Source: CAZSMC01 sp964607755 (GTDB lineage Bacteria > Zhuqueibacterota > Zhuqueibacteria > Residuimicrobiales > Krinioviventaceae). Taken from it: a DNA stretch of 51,511 nucleotides. The notes beneath the pieces were generated by a model, which worked only from the letters and a program-made list of their open reading frames with translations, did not search any database and had not been told where the DNA came from. The stretch spans positions 1 to 51,511 of the forward strand of contig CAZSMC010000030.1 of the NCBI GenBank assembly GCA_964607755.1, read 5' to 3'. Both the position numbers and the translations under genes were made by a program. Below are positions 17,128-25,622 of this stretch, piece by piece. Positions within the stretch are counted from its first letter, which is position 1; the number at the start of each line of letters is the position of its first letter.

Positions 17128-20100
17128 ATGAAAAGAATTAATTTAATCTACAGGCATTTACAATTCTTTGTATACAAAAGGGGGCATTTTAAAAGATGCT
17201 TGAAAATTGCTGTTCTTTTGACATGTTTGTCATTTCCGGCTCAAAGTTCAGAGCGGTCAGTGGACAGCTACTACAAAGAACTTACCCGGATTGCCAATGA
17301 ACCGGTAGAAGAGCAGATTCATGTTTTACAGGATATCATTGAATCAGAGCCGGACTTTTACTGGGCCTATCTGAAACTCACCGAATTGTATATTTACCAC
17401 AATCAACAACAACCGGGTTTTGATTTTTTTAACCGGCTTTTACAAAATCAGCAAGGTGTCTCAAATTGTCACTGGGCATTGGGATTGTTGCAAAATTCCA
17501 AAAAAGAGTACCAAAAGGCGCTGCAGGACTATGAACGGGCCTTGCAAACACCTCATCCTCCGTTTGAACTCATCACCGAATACACAAACTTGCAGTGTGC
17601 GATCCGGCAAATAGACAAGGTCAAATCATTTCTTGAAACGGTCGAATGGGAAGATACAAAAAAAGAATTCGCTTTTGCGCTTTTAAATTTAAATATGGAA
17701 AAACTGCAAACAGCAAAAGAGCAATTTTCCCGACTGGTAGAAAAGGACACATCCGAAGAACTGCTGTATCAATACGGTGTCTGTCTATATCGACTGCACA
17801 ATTTTGAGCATGCCGAGTCCGTTTTTGAAAAAGCATTAAAGTTGGCGGAAAAAAGGAATCACCTAAAATACAGAGCAAGATTCTATAAAGCATTGGGGAC
17901 AACTCTCAATCAATTAGGACAAACCGAACTGGCAGAACAATATTTGAAACAGGCCTTAAAGATTGCCAAATCGATTAATGATTTTTATCACATTACATAT
18001 GCAAACGCGAGTTTGGCTTATCTGTACAGGGAAGAAGGCCAAATGCAGGCAGCGATACCTTTGCTCTCAGAAGCGGCACAGGGTTTTGAGCGCTTGCACA
18101 GAGATGATAACGCTGTACGTTACAATAGAAATCTCGCAAAGGCATATTATTTAAATTTTCAATATGCAGAAGCTATTCAGATATATGAAAAAGTGATCCT
18201 TATGCTTGAGCAGTCCGGTGGTATGTTGCGACAAAGAATAAAGATACTTATAGATCTTGGCCATGTTTACAGACATATTGGCGCCTATCATGTAAGTCAC
18301 AAATATTATTCCCAAGCTCTTGCATCAGCGCAACAGTACAATATCACCGAATTTATTTTGAAATCGCAGTGCAATCTAATCAAACTGTATATCAAGCAGC
18401 GAAAACACGACAAAGCTATAGCATTGTGGCAAAAAATAAAGGATAATGATTACATTCAAAAGCACCAGGTATATTTTGAAGGCACATATTATTTGCTTGG
18501 TATTAGTTATGAACTGGAAAAGGAATATGATAAAGCGCGGGAATATTACCGAAAAGTTGTAGACTTTATGAAAGAGTCGCAATTGGATTCTTATTATTAT
18601 TTCCGGTTTTTATATCTTGCCCACCTTGACATGGTTGAAGAGAAATACGAACTGGCTGATACAAGAATGCAAAAAGTTTTGAACTGGGCCCGGTCTCAGA
18701 ATGATGAGTGGCTTTTGGCGGAAGCCAGCATGTTTTACGCCCAGCTCATGGAACGGCGCGGCAATTTTTATAAAGCCGTAACCTATTATGACCAGGCCAT
18801 TCAGCTATTTGAAAAAACCCGCAAAGGTCTGCTCTCTAACGATTCCCGGGCCGGTTTCGGGTTGAATAGCCACGATGCGATATTGTCTATTTCGGAATGT
18901 TACTACAAGCTTTACCAACAGGATCCCAATCCTCGTTATCTCGAAAACATATTTTATTATGAAGAGATGCGCCGGGCGCGCGCGTTAAAAGATTATCTGG
19001 CCAATCAGGAAATTTATCACGCTCTTCAGGATACGCTGAAACATGACAACGAATTTCAGGCAGTGTGCCGTACTTTTAGTGAACAGCAAATGAGAATCCG
19101 GCAAAAAGTAAATGTCGAACACGTCGATGTCCATACGCTGGAAAAAGAGTTTTCCGATCTCACTGCGTTTAAATACTCTCTGATCGCGGAAAAAGCAAAT
19201 ACCATCGATGTGCTGGACGTTCCGATGAATACTCTGAAAATGGATTCATTGGCGCTCATGCGTGTACAGGAGGAATTGCAAAACTCAGAAAGCGCTGCCA
19301 TCTTTTATCACCTTAATGATTCTGCCTGTTTTGCGCTGGTGTTGACGGGTGACAGGATCGAGGTTGTGCCCTTACCGGCAGATTTTAAAACCATCACGCG
19401 AAATATTGAAACGCTGTTGTTGCCTTTTCATCAACAAGACAAGACGGTTAAAGATATCACTTTTCACGCTGGTATAGCACATGAACTATATCGTGTTCTT
19501 TTTCATCCGGTCGCAGCAGCAGTGGCTTTACCTTCCAGACTTTTAATTCTGCGAGATGCTCATCTTTACAATGTGCCATTTGAGATGCTGCTGACAAAAG
19601 CCCCGCCGCGTAAGAATTATACACCTGTTGATGAGCCGGATTACAGTGAACATTTTTTATTGCATCATAGAACCTTTTATTACAGTCCGACAACCTACGT
19701 GCTGCTGGATCAGCAAAAAATATCCAGAAAGAATATGCTGGTGCTGGCTAATCCGGTGTCTTCGGAACGTTACACACGCGAGTCAATGCGGGCACTGAGG
19801 AGTGTAACCGGCTGGATTTTCAACGCCCTTCCGTTTGCTGAACTCGAATCCCAAAAAATAAAAGAGCTCATTGGTCAAGCCGATATTTACAAGCGTACCG
19901 AGGCATCAGAGTCGATGCTGAAAAAGTGCGCTTCAGATTATGATATTTTACACATTGCCTCGCATGCCTTTGCCGATACAGTTTTTGAAGCGTTCTCGGG
20001 TCTGGTGCTGGCAGCAGAAACGGAAGACACCGATGACGGTATTTTGATGGGGTACGAAGTTGAGACTCTCGATATTCAGTGCGATCTGGTCACATTGAGT

Positions 20101-20499
20101 GCGTGCGAAACCGGTCTGGGCCGGCTGATGGCCGGTGAAGGCGTGATGGGATTGCCGCGGCAGTTTTTGTGCGCCGGTGCGCAATCTGTTCTCATGTCCG
20201 CATGGAAAGTGGACGATCAGTTTACCGCGGAGTTCATGCCGGCATTTTATCGCTACTATTTAAAAGAAAACATCTCCAAACCTGGTGCTCTGGTGCGCGC
20301 AAAACGCGACATTTGCAATCCACTCTCCGAAACAGGAGGCATGTACTATCAGCATCCATTTTTCTGGGCAGCTTTTACGCTTTACGGTCGCGCTGGCCAC
20401 CCTACGTCAACTTTTCCGTGGATGCTATTTTCCGGGATTTTAGTTTTTTGCTTTGGAGTTGTAGGTGTGGGGATTTTGGTGAAAAAAGCTCGTCGTTAA
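17128..20499 (+). CDS. TPR-CHAT protease (caspase-like) with signal and C-terminal membrane helix
   Basis: A 1123-aa protein. The N-terminus has a basic stretch and hydrophobic segment (CLKIAVLLTCLSFPAQSSE) that looks like a signal peptide or anchor. Residues about 60-600 are tandem TPR repeats. A coiled linker is followed by a CHAT domain of the caspase/HetF class. The catalytic dyad is clear: His946 in ILHIASHAF and Cys993 in TLSACETGLG, with GEGVMGLPRQFL and LMSAWKVDD as usual. A closing membrane helix (FSGILVFCFGVVGVGILV) precedes KKARR. A TTG reading at 17095 is possible, but the ATG at 17128 is preferred; neither has a strong ribosome site. It follows the sigma and anti-sigma-like genes. 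TPR-CHAT proteases are known to cleave partner proteins after a trigger, for example Csx29 acting on Csx30 in type III-E CRISPR systems. Confidence 0.9.
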   Translation: MKRINLIYRHLQFFVYKRGHFKRCLKIAVLLTCLSFPAQSSERSVDSYYKELTRIANEPVEEQIHVLQDIIESEPDFYWAYLKLTELYIYHNQQQPGFDFFNRLLQNQQGVSNCHWALGLLQNSKKEYQKALQDYERALQTPHPPFELITEYTNLQCAIRQIDKVKSFLETVEWEDTKKEFAFALLNLNMEKLQTAKEQFSRLVEKDTSEELLYQYGVCLYRLHNFEHAESVFEKALKLAEKRNHLKYRARFYKALGTTLNQLGQTELAEQYLKQALKIAKSINDFYHITYANASLAYLYREEGQMQAAIPLLSEAAQGFERLHRDDNAVRYNRNLAKAYYLNFQYAEAIQIYEKVILMLEQSGGMLRQRIKILIDLGHVYRHIGAYHVSHKYYSQALASAQQYNITEFILKSQCNLIKLYIKQRKHDKAIALWQKIKDNDYIQKHQVYFEGTYYLLGISYELEKEYDKAREYYRKVVDFMKESQLDSYYYFRFLYLAHLDMVEEKYELADTRMQKVLNWARSQNDEWLLAEASMFYAQLMERRGNFYKAVTYYDQAIQLFEKTRKGLLSNDSRAGFGLNSHDAILSISECYYKLYQQDPNPRYLENIFYYEEMRRARALKDYLANQEIYHALQDTLKHDNEFQAVCRTFSEQQMRIRQKVNVEHVDVHTLEKEFSDLTAFKYSLIAEKANTIDVLDVPMNTLKMDSLALMRVQEELQNSESAAIFYHLNDSACFALVLTGDRIEVVPLPADFKTITRNIETLLLPFHQQDKTVKDITFHAGIAHELYRVLFHPVAAAVALPSRLLILRDAHLYNVPFEMLLTKAPPRKNYTPVDEPDYSEHFLLHHRTFYYSPTTYVLLDQQKISRKNMLVLANPVSSERYTRESMRALRSVTGWIFNALPFAELESQKIKELIGQADIYKRTEASESMLKKCASDYDILHIASHAFADTVFEAFSGLVLAAETEDTDDGILMGYEVETLDIQCDLVTLSACETGLGRLMAGEGVMGLPRQFLCAGAQSVLMSAWKVDDQFTAEFMPAFYRYYLKENISKPGALVRAKRDICNPLSETGGMYYQHPFFWAAFTLYGRAGHPTSTFPWMLFSGILVFCFGVVGVGILVKKARR

Positions 20500-20505
20500 A
20501 AGTTC

Positions 20506-20548
20506 GTGTTGCCAGGCATGACAAGCCTGACAACACTGTTAATTTTTT
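20506..20548 (+). terminator. Terminator after the CHAT gene
   Basis: GTGTTGCCAGGC (20506-20517) pairs with GCCTGACAACAC (20525-20536), 11 of 12 positions, 7-nt loop, then TGTTAATTTTTT. This is a good intrinsic terminator for the plus strand and lies between the convergent CHAT and nadA genes. Confidence 0.8.
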
Positions 20549-21602
20549 ATCCAATAGAAATCATTCGTTCCACTGCTTGCAATGCCCGCTGACGGGTGTC
20601 TTCGGGAATTGTAATCTCGTACTGATTTTTCAGCAGTGCGTCACGCGTTTGTTCCAAAGTAATCTCATTCATGTGCGGACAGCGAATGCTGCACAACCGC
20701 AGCATGTTTTTATCCGGATTCTCGGCTGCAATATTATCTCCCATTGCGCATTCAGTTAAAAGCACATAATGCGGCGCATTATTTTGCTGAACGTATTTGA
20801 TCATTTGCGAGGTGCTCCCCGAATAATCAGATGCATTAACGACCTCGGGACTGCATTCCGGGTGAGCCAGGATGACCGCATCCGGGTGCTGCTGCCGGAT
20901 GTTGTTAATATCCTCAACAGTGAACTGTTCATGGACTTCACAGCGGCCGTTCCAGCCGATAAGCGTATAATGCAAATTTTCTACTTTTTTCTCAAGGTCT
21001 TTGGGATTTCGGGTAGGAAAAATCACATTCAGTCCGGCTTCTTTGGCGATATTGCCAGCCATGTACTCATCCGGCAGAAAGATAATGGTATCTGTGTCAA
21101 GTTGTTCAACCACAGCAGCCGCATTACCGGACGTGCAGCAGATATCGCTTTCCGCCTTGACATCGGCGTATGTATTAACATAAGTAACCACAGGCACACC
21201 CGGATATTGCTTGCGGAGTCTTTTAATATCCTCCGGAGTGATGCTTTCTGCCAATGAACACCCCGCTTTGGGAGATGGCACCAGAACTGTTTTATCGGGA
21301 CTTAGGATTTTGGCGGTTTCACCCATAAATTTCACCCCACAAAAAACAATCACGTCTTTTTCGGTTTTAGCCGCCTGTCGCGCAAGGCCGAGAGAATCGC
21401 CAACAAAATCCGGTACAGTGTGGTAAAGCGCGGGTTCCATATAATTATGCCCTAAAATAACGGCATTGCGTTGTTTTTTAAGGTCATTAATCTCATAGAC
21501 CAATTCCGCTTTGATGCGCATTTCCGCCTCCGGAACCAGATCGCGCAGTCTGTCTTTCATTTTTTCATAGGTGGCATTGATGGTTTTTTCATTAATTGGC
21601 AT
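20547..21602 (-). CDS. nadA: Quinolinate synthase A
   Basis: A 351-aa NadA, the [4Fe-4S] enzyme that condenses iminoaspartate with dihydroxyacetone phosphate to quinolinate in NAD synthesis. The three cluster Cys are visible in PKAGCSLAES, TSGNAAAVVEQL-region context (DICCTSGN) and IRCPHMNEI, and the N-terminal ILGHNYMEPALYH is a family signature. Length matches the longer NadA class. The ATG at 21602 has GAGGT about 9 nt upstream; a TTG three codons earlier is less likely. No nadB or nadC is adjacent, so it is a lone housekeeping gene, convergent with the CHAT gene. Confidence 0.95.
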   Translation of the reverse strand: MPINEKTINATYEKMKDRLRDLVPEAEMRIKAELVYEINDLKKQRNAVILGHNYMEPALYHTVPDFVGDSLGLARQAAKTEKDVIVFCGVKFMGETAKILSPDKTVLVPSPKAGCSLAESITPEDIKRLRKQYPGVPVVTYVNTYADVKAESDICCTSGNAAAVVEQLDTDTIIFLPDEYMAGNIAKEAGLNVIFPTRNPKDLEKKVENLHYTLIGWNGRCEVHEQFTVEDINNIRQQHPDAVILAHPECSPEVVNASDYSGSTSQMIKYVQQNNAPHYVLLTECAMGDNIAAENPDKNMLRLCSIRCPHMNEITLEQTRDALLKNQYEITIPEDTRQRALQAVERMISIG

Positions 21603-22058
21603 TTTTATCAACCTCTATCTCAAATATTATTGTTGAAACAATGATGAATTATTATACTTTGTCAGCATGTTATCATTCACAAGGGGTTATCAAATGCATA
21701 GACATAGAACATTGTTCCCGAATAAAAAGTTATCCTTTTTAAGAACATGCGTGGGTATCGGATTTTTGATGATCATTATGCCGTGATAAAGTGCAATGAA
21801 CAGTTGTGAATTAGTAAGAGATTAAAACCATGTGAAACTCGGATGAAAAGTTAATCAAGTTTGGTGACAAAAACAAGCATCCCTGTGGGGGAAAACCTCG
21901 TAGTACATTTTCCAAGTGTGTTACGAGTCTCAGAATCAAACCCTAAAATCCCTTGCTAAAAATCCCAGACTTTTGCATATTGAAGAGGCTTTCATTTTCA
22001 GCCGTTTTTAAAAGCATGTTTTCAAATCAAATTAATCACTATCTTTTCAGAGGGAGCC
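21603..22058. other. Gene-free interval between nadA and the fucosidase
   Basis: About 450 nt, AT-rich, with no open frame I would defend. It must hold both divergent promoters. It also contains the palindromic element at 21897-21927, described separately. Confidence 0.5.
21897..21927. repeat. Palindromic repeat, GTAGTACA family
   Basis: CTCGTAGTACA (21897-21907) faces TGTGTTACGAG (21917-21927), 9 of 11 positions paired. The same pattern, with a related centre, recurs at 47338-47368 and, split by an insertion, at 37674-37862. It looks like a REP-type dispersed element. Confidence 0.6.
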
Positions 22059-23375
22059 ATGACCGTTAAAAAGTTTTTACTGATTGGATTTTTCATTTGT
22101 TTACCGCTTGCTCACGCTCAAGAGCCGACACAAAAGTTAACCAACCTGCCGGACAGGGAGGAGGCTTTTATGGATTGGGGTCTCGGCATGTTTGTGCATT
22201 GGAGCCTGGATTCACAACTCGGCAGCGTGATCAGTCATTCGCTGGTAGGTGCATCTGAGGACTATATTCAGCGTTATCTTTCAGAGTTGCCGCAATCTTT
22301 CTCACCGGATAATTACGATCCTGACCAATGGATGCGAATTGCTAAACGGACAGGTGTCAAGTATATGGTTTTTACCGCCAAACACCACAGCGGTTTTTGC
22401 ATGTGGGACACTGAGACCACAGATTTCAGCATTATGAACACATCTTACGGACAGGATATTGTTGAACGTTACGTCGATGCCTGTCGGGAATATGGTCTAA
22501 AAGTGGGGTTTTATTTTTCACCGGAAGATTTTTATTTCCTGCATCAACAGGGACATCTCATTCGCCGGCGAGCTGATTATGCTCAGCCCACGCACAACAC
22601 CGAATTGCTTGAATATGACAAGCAACAAGTCAACGAACTCTTGACGAATTACGGAGATATTGATGTCCTGTTTTTCGACGGCATCGAAAGCGAGCCGCTG
22701 GTCCAGTACGCTCATCAACTCCAGCCAGAATGTATTGTCACACGCGGAGAGATGCAAACACCGGAACAGGAAATTCCGGGACGCCCCATGCCCGGACCCT
22801 GGGAGGCATGTTTTACTTTGGGCACGCAGTGGCACTTTAAACCGACGAATGAAGATTACAAATCCGGTACCACATTAATCAACATGCTGATCGAAATTCG
22901 TGCCAAAGGAGGAAATTTACTTATCAATGCAGGTCCGCAACCCAACGGGATGATCCCGTTTGAGCAGACACGCCGATTTCGTGAACTGGGACTGTGGATG
23001 TTCGTCAATCGTGATGCGATTTATGATATCCGTCCCTGTCCGGTCATACGGGAAGGCAATTTGTGGTTTACAAGGGACACATCTTCAAACACTGCTTTTG
23101 TTTTTCTGACAAATCAAGGGGATTGGCCGTTAGGAGAACGGCGAGAGTTTGTTTTGCAGAGCATTTCCGCTACTCCGGAGACAGAGATCTCCGTGCTGGG
23201 GCAAAACGACAAAGTGGTTGAATACCATCCCGAAAAAACGCCCGTGTCTCGGTATACCCAACAGGATGATCTGCTGTTAATTTCTGTTGTTCGGGCTCAA
23301 CGACTTTACAACAACCGCCAGTGGCCAAATCCTGTTGTGGTTAAATTGACAAATGTTGAATTCAACGAAAAATAG
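22059..23375 (+). CDS. Secreted GH29 alpha-L-fucosidase
   Basis: A 438-aa GH29 enzyme that hydrolyses terminal alpha-L-fucose from glycans. A signal peptide (FLLIGFFICLPLAHAQ) targets it to the periplasm or beyond. Family motifs are clear: GMFVHWSLDS near residue 43, TAKHHSGFCMWDT with the two binding His at 109-110, and IDVLFFDG with the catalytic nucleophile Asp207. GGNLLINAGPQPNG closes the barrel. Length is typical. AGAGGGAG precedes the ATG. It is a single plus-strand gene with its own upstream region. Together with the sulfatases it suggests use of fucose-containing, possibly sulfated, glycans. Preference for 1,2, 1,3 or 1,4 linkages is not readable. Confidence 0.93.
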   Translation: MTVKKFLLIGFFICLPLAHAQEPTQKLTNLPDREEAFMDWGLGMFVHWSLDSQLGSVISHSLVGASEDYIQRYLSELPQSFSPDNYDPDQWMRIAKRTGVKYMVFTAKHHSGFCMWDTETTDFSIMNTSYGQDIVERYVDACREYGLKVGFYFSPEDFYFLHQQGHLIRRRADYAQPTHNTELLEYDKQQVNELLTNYGDIDVLFFDGIESEPLVQYAHQLQPECIVTRGEMQTPEQEIPGRPMPGPWEACFTLGTQWHFKPTNEDYKSGTTLINMLIEIRAKGGNLLINAGPQPNGMIPFEQTRRFRELGLWMFVNRDAIYDIRPCPVIREGNLWFTRDTSSNTAFVFLTNQGDWPLGERREFVLQSISATPETEISVLGQNDKVVEYHPEKTPVSRYTQQDDLLLISVVRAQRLYNNRQWPNPVVVKLTNVEFNEK

Positions 23376-23497
23376 GGGATCACGCTGAACATGTAGCCGG
23401 ACGAAATATGTCACTCGTTTCAGGGTTGGTATGGAGATTGCACGAACTGAGTAAATAAATCATCTCGTGTCAAAACCATAATTCAGGAGTGAACTAT

Positions 23498-25555
23498 ATG
23501 CCCGGCCGTAAGCTGTCGGAAAATACACTCTCCCTATTTATTCTTGCTGCGCTTGTCATCCTCAGTACGCTTTTTTATATCTTTACGGTTCAACCCTACA
23601 ATCTCGATAGCCATCACGCTATTTTAAACAAGGACACGCTTTTATACACCCAATATGCCCGGTCTATTGCCGAGGGACATCCCTACCAATTCAATGAAGG
23701 AGACCCACCCACAACTGGCTCGACCAGTCACCTTTATATCTGGATTTTAGCTTTTCTTTATAAATCCGGACTGCAGCAATTTAGTCTAATTGACGGCATG
23801 TTTGTCCTGAATATCTTGTTACTCCTGGGTTCTGTCACTTTGTTTTGGTATCTCATCAAGCGGCTCGAACCCGCATTGAAATGGCCGGTTACTCTGCTCG
23901 TTGTGTTTAACGGACACCTCTACTATGGTTTTTTAGGTTTAAGCGATATGGGACTGTTTTTCTTTTTGCTTTTTGCCACCTGGTGTTCAGCGGTGTATCG
24001 TAAGAGACGGTGGCAGGCATTGGCATTGTTTTTATTAGCGCTTACCCGGCCAGAAGGCATGGTTATCGCTGTGCTCTATGCATTTTTGTTGATTGTTGAG
24101 AAACTGTTCAAATATCAAAACGACGAGTATGGAAAAAGATGGCTGGTATGTGTTGCCGGATTGCTTGGCGTGTTATTGGTTTTGCTTGTCAATTATTCGC
24201 TCACCAGAATGTTCGTTTTCGATTCCACCTCAGGCAAAGGTTACTTTTACTCCCATGATCTGTTAACCGCCTTGATGTTATGGGGCAGCGATGTGATTAC
24301 CATTATCCGCCAGGGATTTTTTAATATCACTAGTAATTTTCGGCAATATTTTTATATCACTGTTTTATCCGGCCTATTGGTTGTATGGGGTTTGTGCCAG
24401 CGGCCCTGGGGTAAACAGATTCTGAGTAAGAGAGAGCAGATTGAAAACTGGTGGCTGTTAGGTATTGCTGCACAGGTAGCAATCGTTGCCATGAGCGGCT
24501 GGCAAATGATTCACATGGATCGTTATTTTTTATGGGTTTTGCCAATTTTGTATTTTTATCTTGCCCGGGGTATTAAAGCACTACCGTTGCGAAAACAGGC
24601 GAAAACCGTGCTTTTTGCAGCTTTTATTCTTTTTCAAGGTATTGCCTATCCGTATTATTTACAGGCCTATAAAAAAGCCACTGCTGTGACGACGACCAAA
24701 ATCAAAGAGTATGTGAAATGCATGAACGTCTTGCCGAAAAACGCTTCTCTCGGATTATTAGGCGGAAGCGGTGTCAAATATTTTTCGTCCGATATTCGAG
24801 TGATTAATTTCGGCGGCGTGACCGCACCTTATTTTCGCAGAATGTACAGCACAGTTTCACGACTGAAAGAACTGCAATATAATGAAAATATCCAATTCGA
24901 TTATTTTCTATCAGATGATTCCAGTCATGTTTTTCCGAAAGCGCTTGTTTCCGATGCATACAAACTGGATGTCCCGACAATTTTTAACAGCCGGCTTTAT
25001 CTTTTTCCAATGAAATGGGAACCGCTAACAGACATGAATTATCCGGTTTCGCTGCCGGATACGATTGTTTCTCGTTCTTGCCTGGATACATTGGATGTGG
25101 GCTATTTAAAAGATGAGAACAGATGCGCATACAGAATCAAGAGCATCCATAATGTCACCCGTATTTTACCTTTTGCTTTTACGTTCCAAAAAGACACATT
25201 GAATTATGTCGATGCCGCCAGGCCGGTTATCGGCTCGGATTATTTTACCTTGCGAACCAGGCCAGGACAAAAACACTGGCTGGTAATGAGGACTGTCAAT
25301 TCAGATACAGTAAAATACCAGGCTTTCGGACAACATTACAATGTCGGAACAGATACAAAATCCGTGAGACAACTTGTGCTAAAATCGGCGACAGGATTTG
25401 AAAAGATATTACAACTCGAGAGAAATGACAACACATTCGGCAACATGACCGAACATGTGTTTGAAATACCAGCCAGAGCTATTGACGACCAGAAAACCCG
25501 TTTTGCCATTCACGGAGATCATTTGCCGGCGCATTATTGGATGTATACAGAGTAA
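23498..25555 (+). CDS. GT-C-like polytopic membrane protein
   Basis: A 685-aa integral membrane protein with about eleven hydrophobic helices in the first 410 residues and a roughly 270-residue soluble C-terminal part. The early loop KDTLLYTQYARSIAEGHPY and the LALTRPEGM motif resemble lipid-linked-sugar glycosyltransferases of the GT-C fold (ArnT/PMT-like), with Asp residues in the first outer loop available for catalysis. It probably adds sugar to envelope lipids or proteins. I chose the ATG at 23498 because AGGAG lies 8 nt upstream; a GTG at 23489 is in frame but overlaps that site. No other envelope-glycan genes are adjacent, so the substrate is unknown. The C-terminal part is not recognised. 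Confidence 0.7.
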   Translation: MPGRKLSENTLSLFILAALVILSTLFYIFTVQPYNLDSHHAILNKDTLLYTQYARSIAEGHPYQFNEGDPPTTGSTSHLYIWILAFLYKSGLQQFSLIDGMFVLNILLLLGSVTLFWYLIKRLEPALKWPVTLLVVFNGHLYYGFLGLSDMGLFFFLLFATWCSAVYRKRRWQALALFLLALTRPEGMVIAVLYAFLLIVEKLFKYQNDEYGKRWLVCVAGLLGVLLVLLVNYSLTRMFVFDSTSGKGYFYSHDLLTALMLWGSDVITIIRQGFFNITSNFRQYFYITVLSGLLVVWGLCQRPWGKQILSKREQIENWWLLGIAAQVAIVAMSGWQMIHMDRYFLWVLPILYFYLARGIKALPLRKQAKTVLFAAFILFQGIAYPYYLQAYKKATAVTTTKIKEYVKCMNVLPKNASLGLLGGSGVKYFSSDIRVINFGGVTAPYFRRMYSTVSRLKELQYNENIQFDYFLSDDSSHVFPKALVSDAYKLDVPTIFNSRLYLFPMKWEPLTDMNYPVSLPDTIVSRSCLDTLDVGYLKDENRCAYRIKSIHNVTRILPFAFTFQKDTLNYVDAARPVIGSDYFTLRTRPGQKHWLVMRTVNSDTVKYQAFGQHYNVGTDTKSVRQLVLKSATGFEKILQLERNDNTFGNMTEHVFEIPARAIDDQKTRFAIHGDHLPAHYWMYTE

Positions 25556-25622
25556 CACTATTTTGCTTGAATTGGACCAATTATTTCTAATAAACTTTTT
25601 ACCAGCACAAACAGGTTATTTA

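Noticed and set aside
25455..25622. N-terminal extension of the histidine kinase
   Set aside because: It overlaps the 3' end of the GT-C-like gene and has no signal, family or ribosome-site support.
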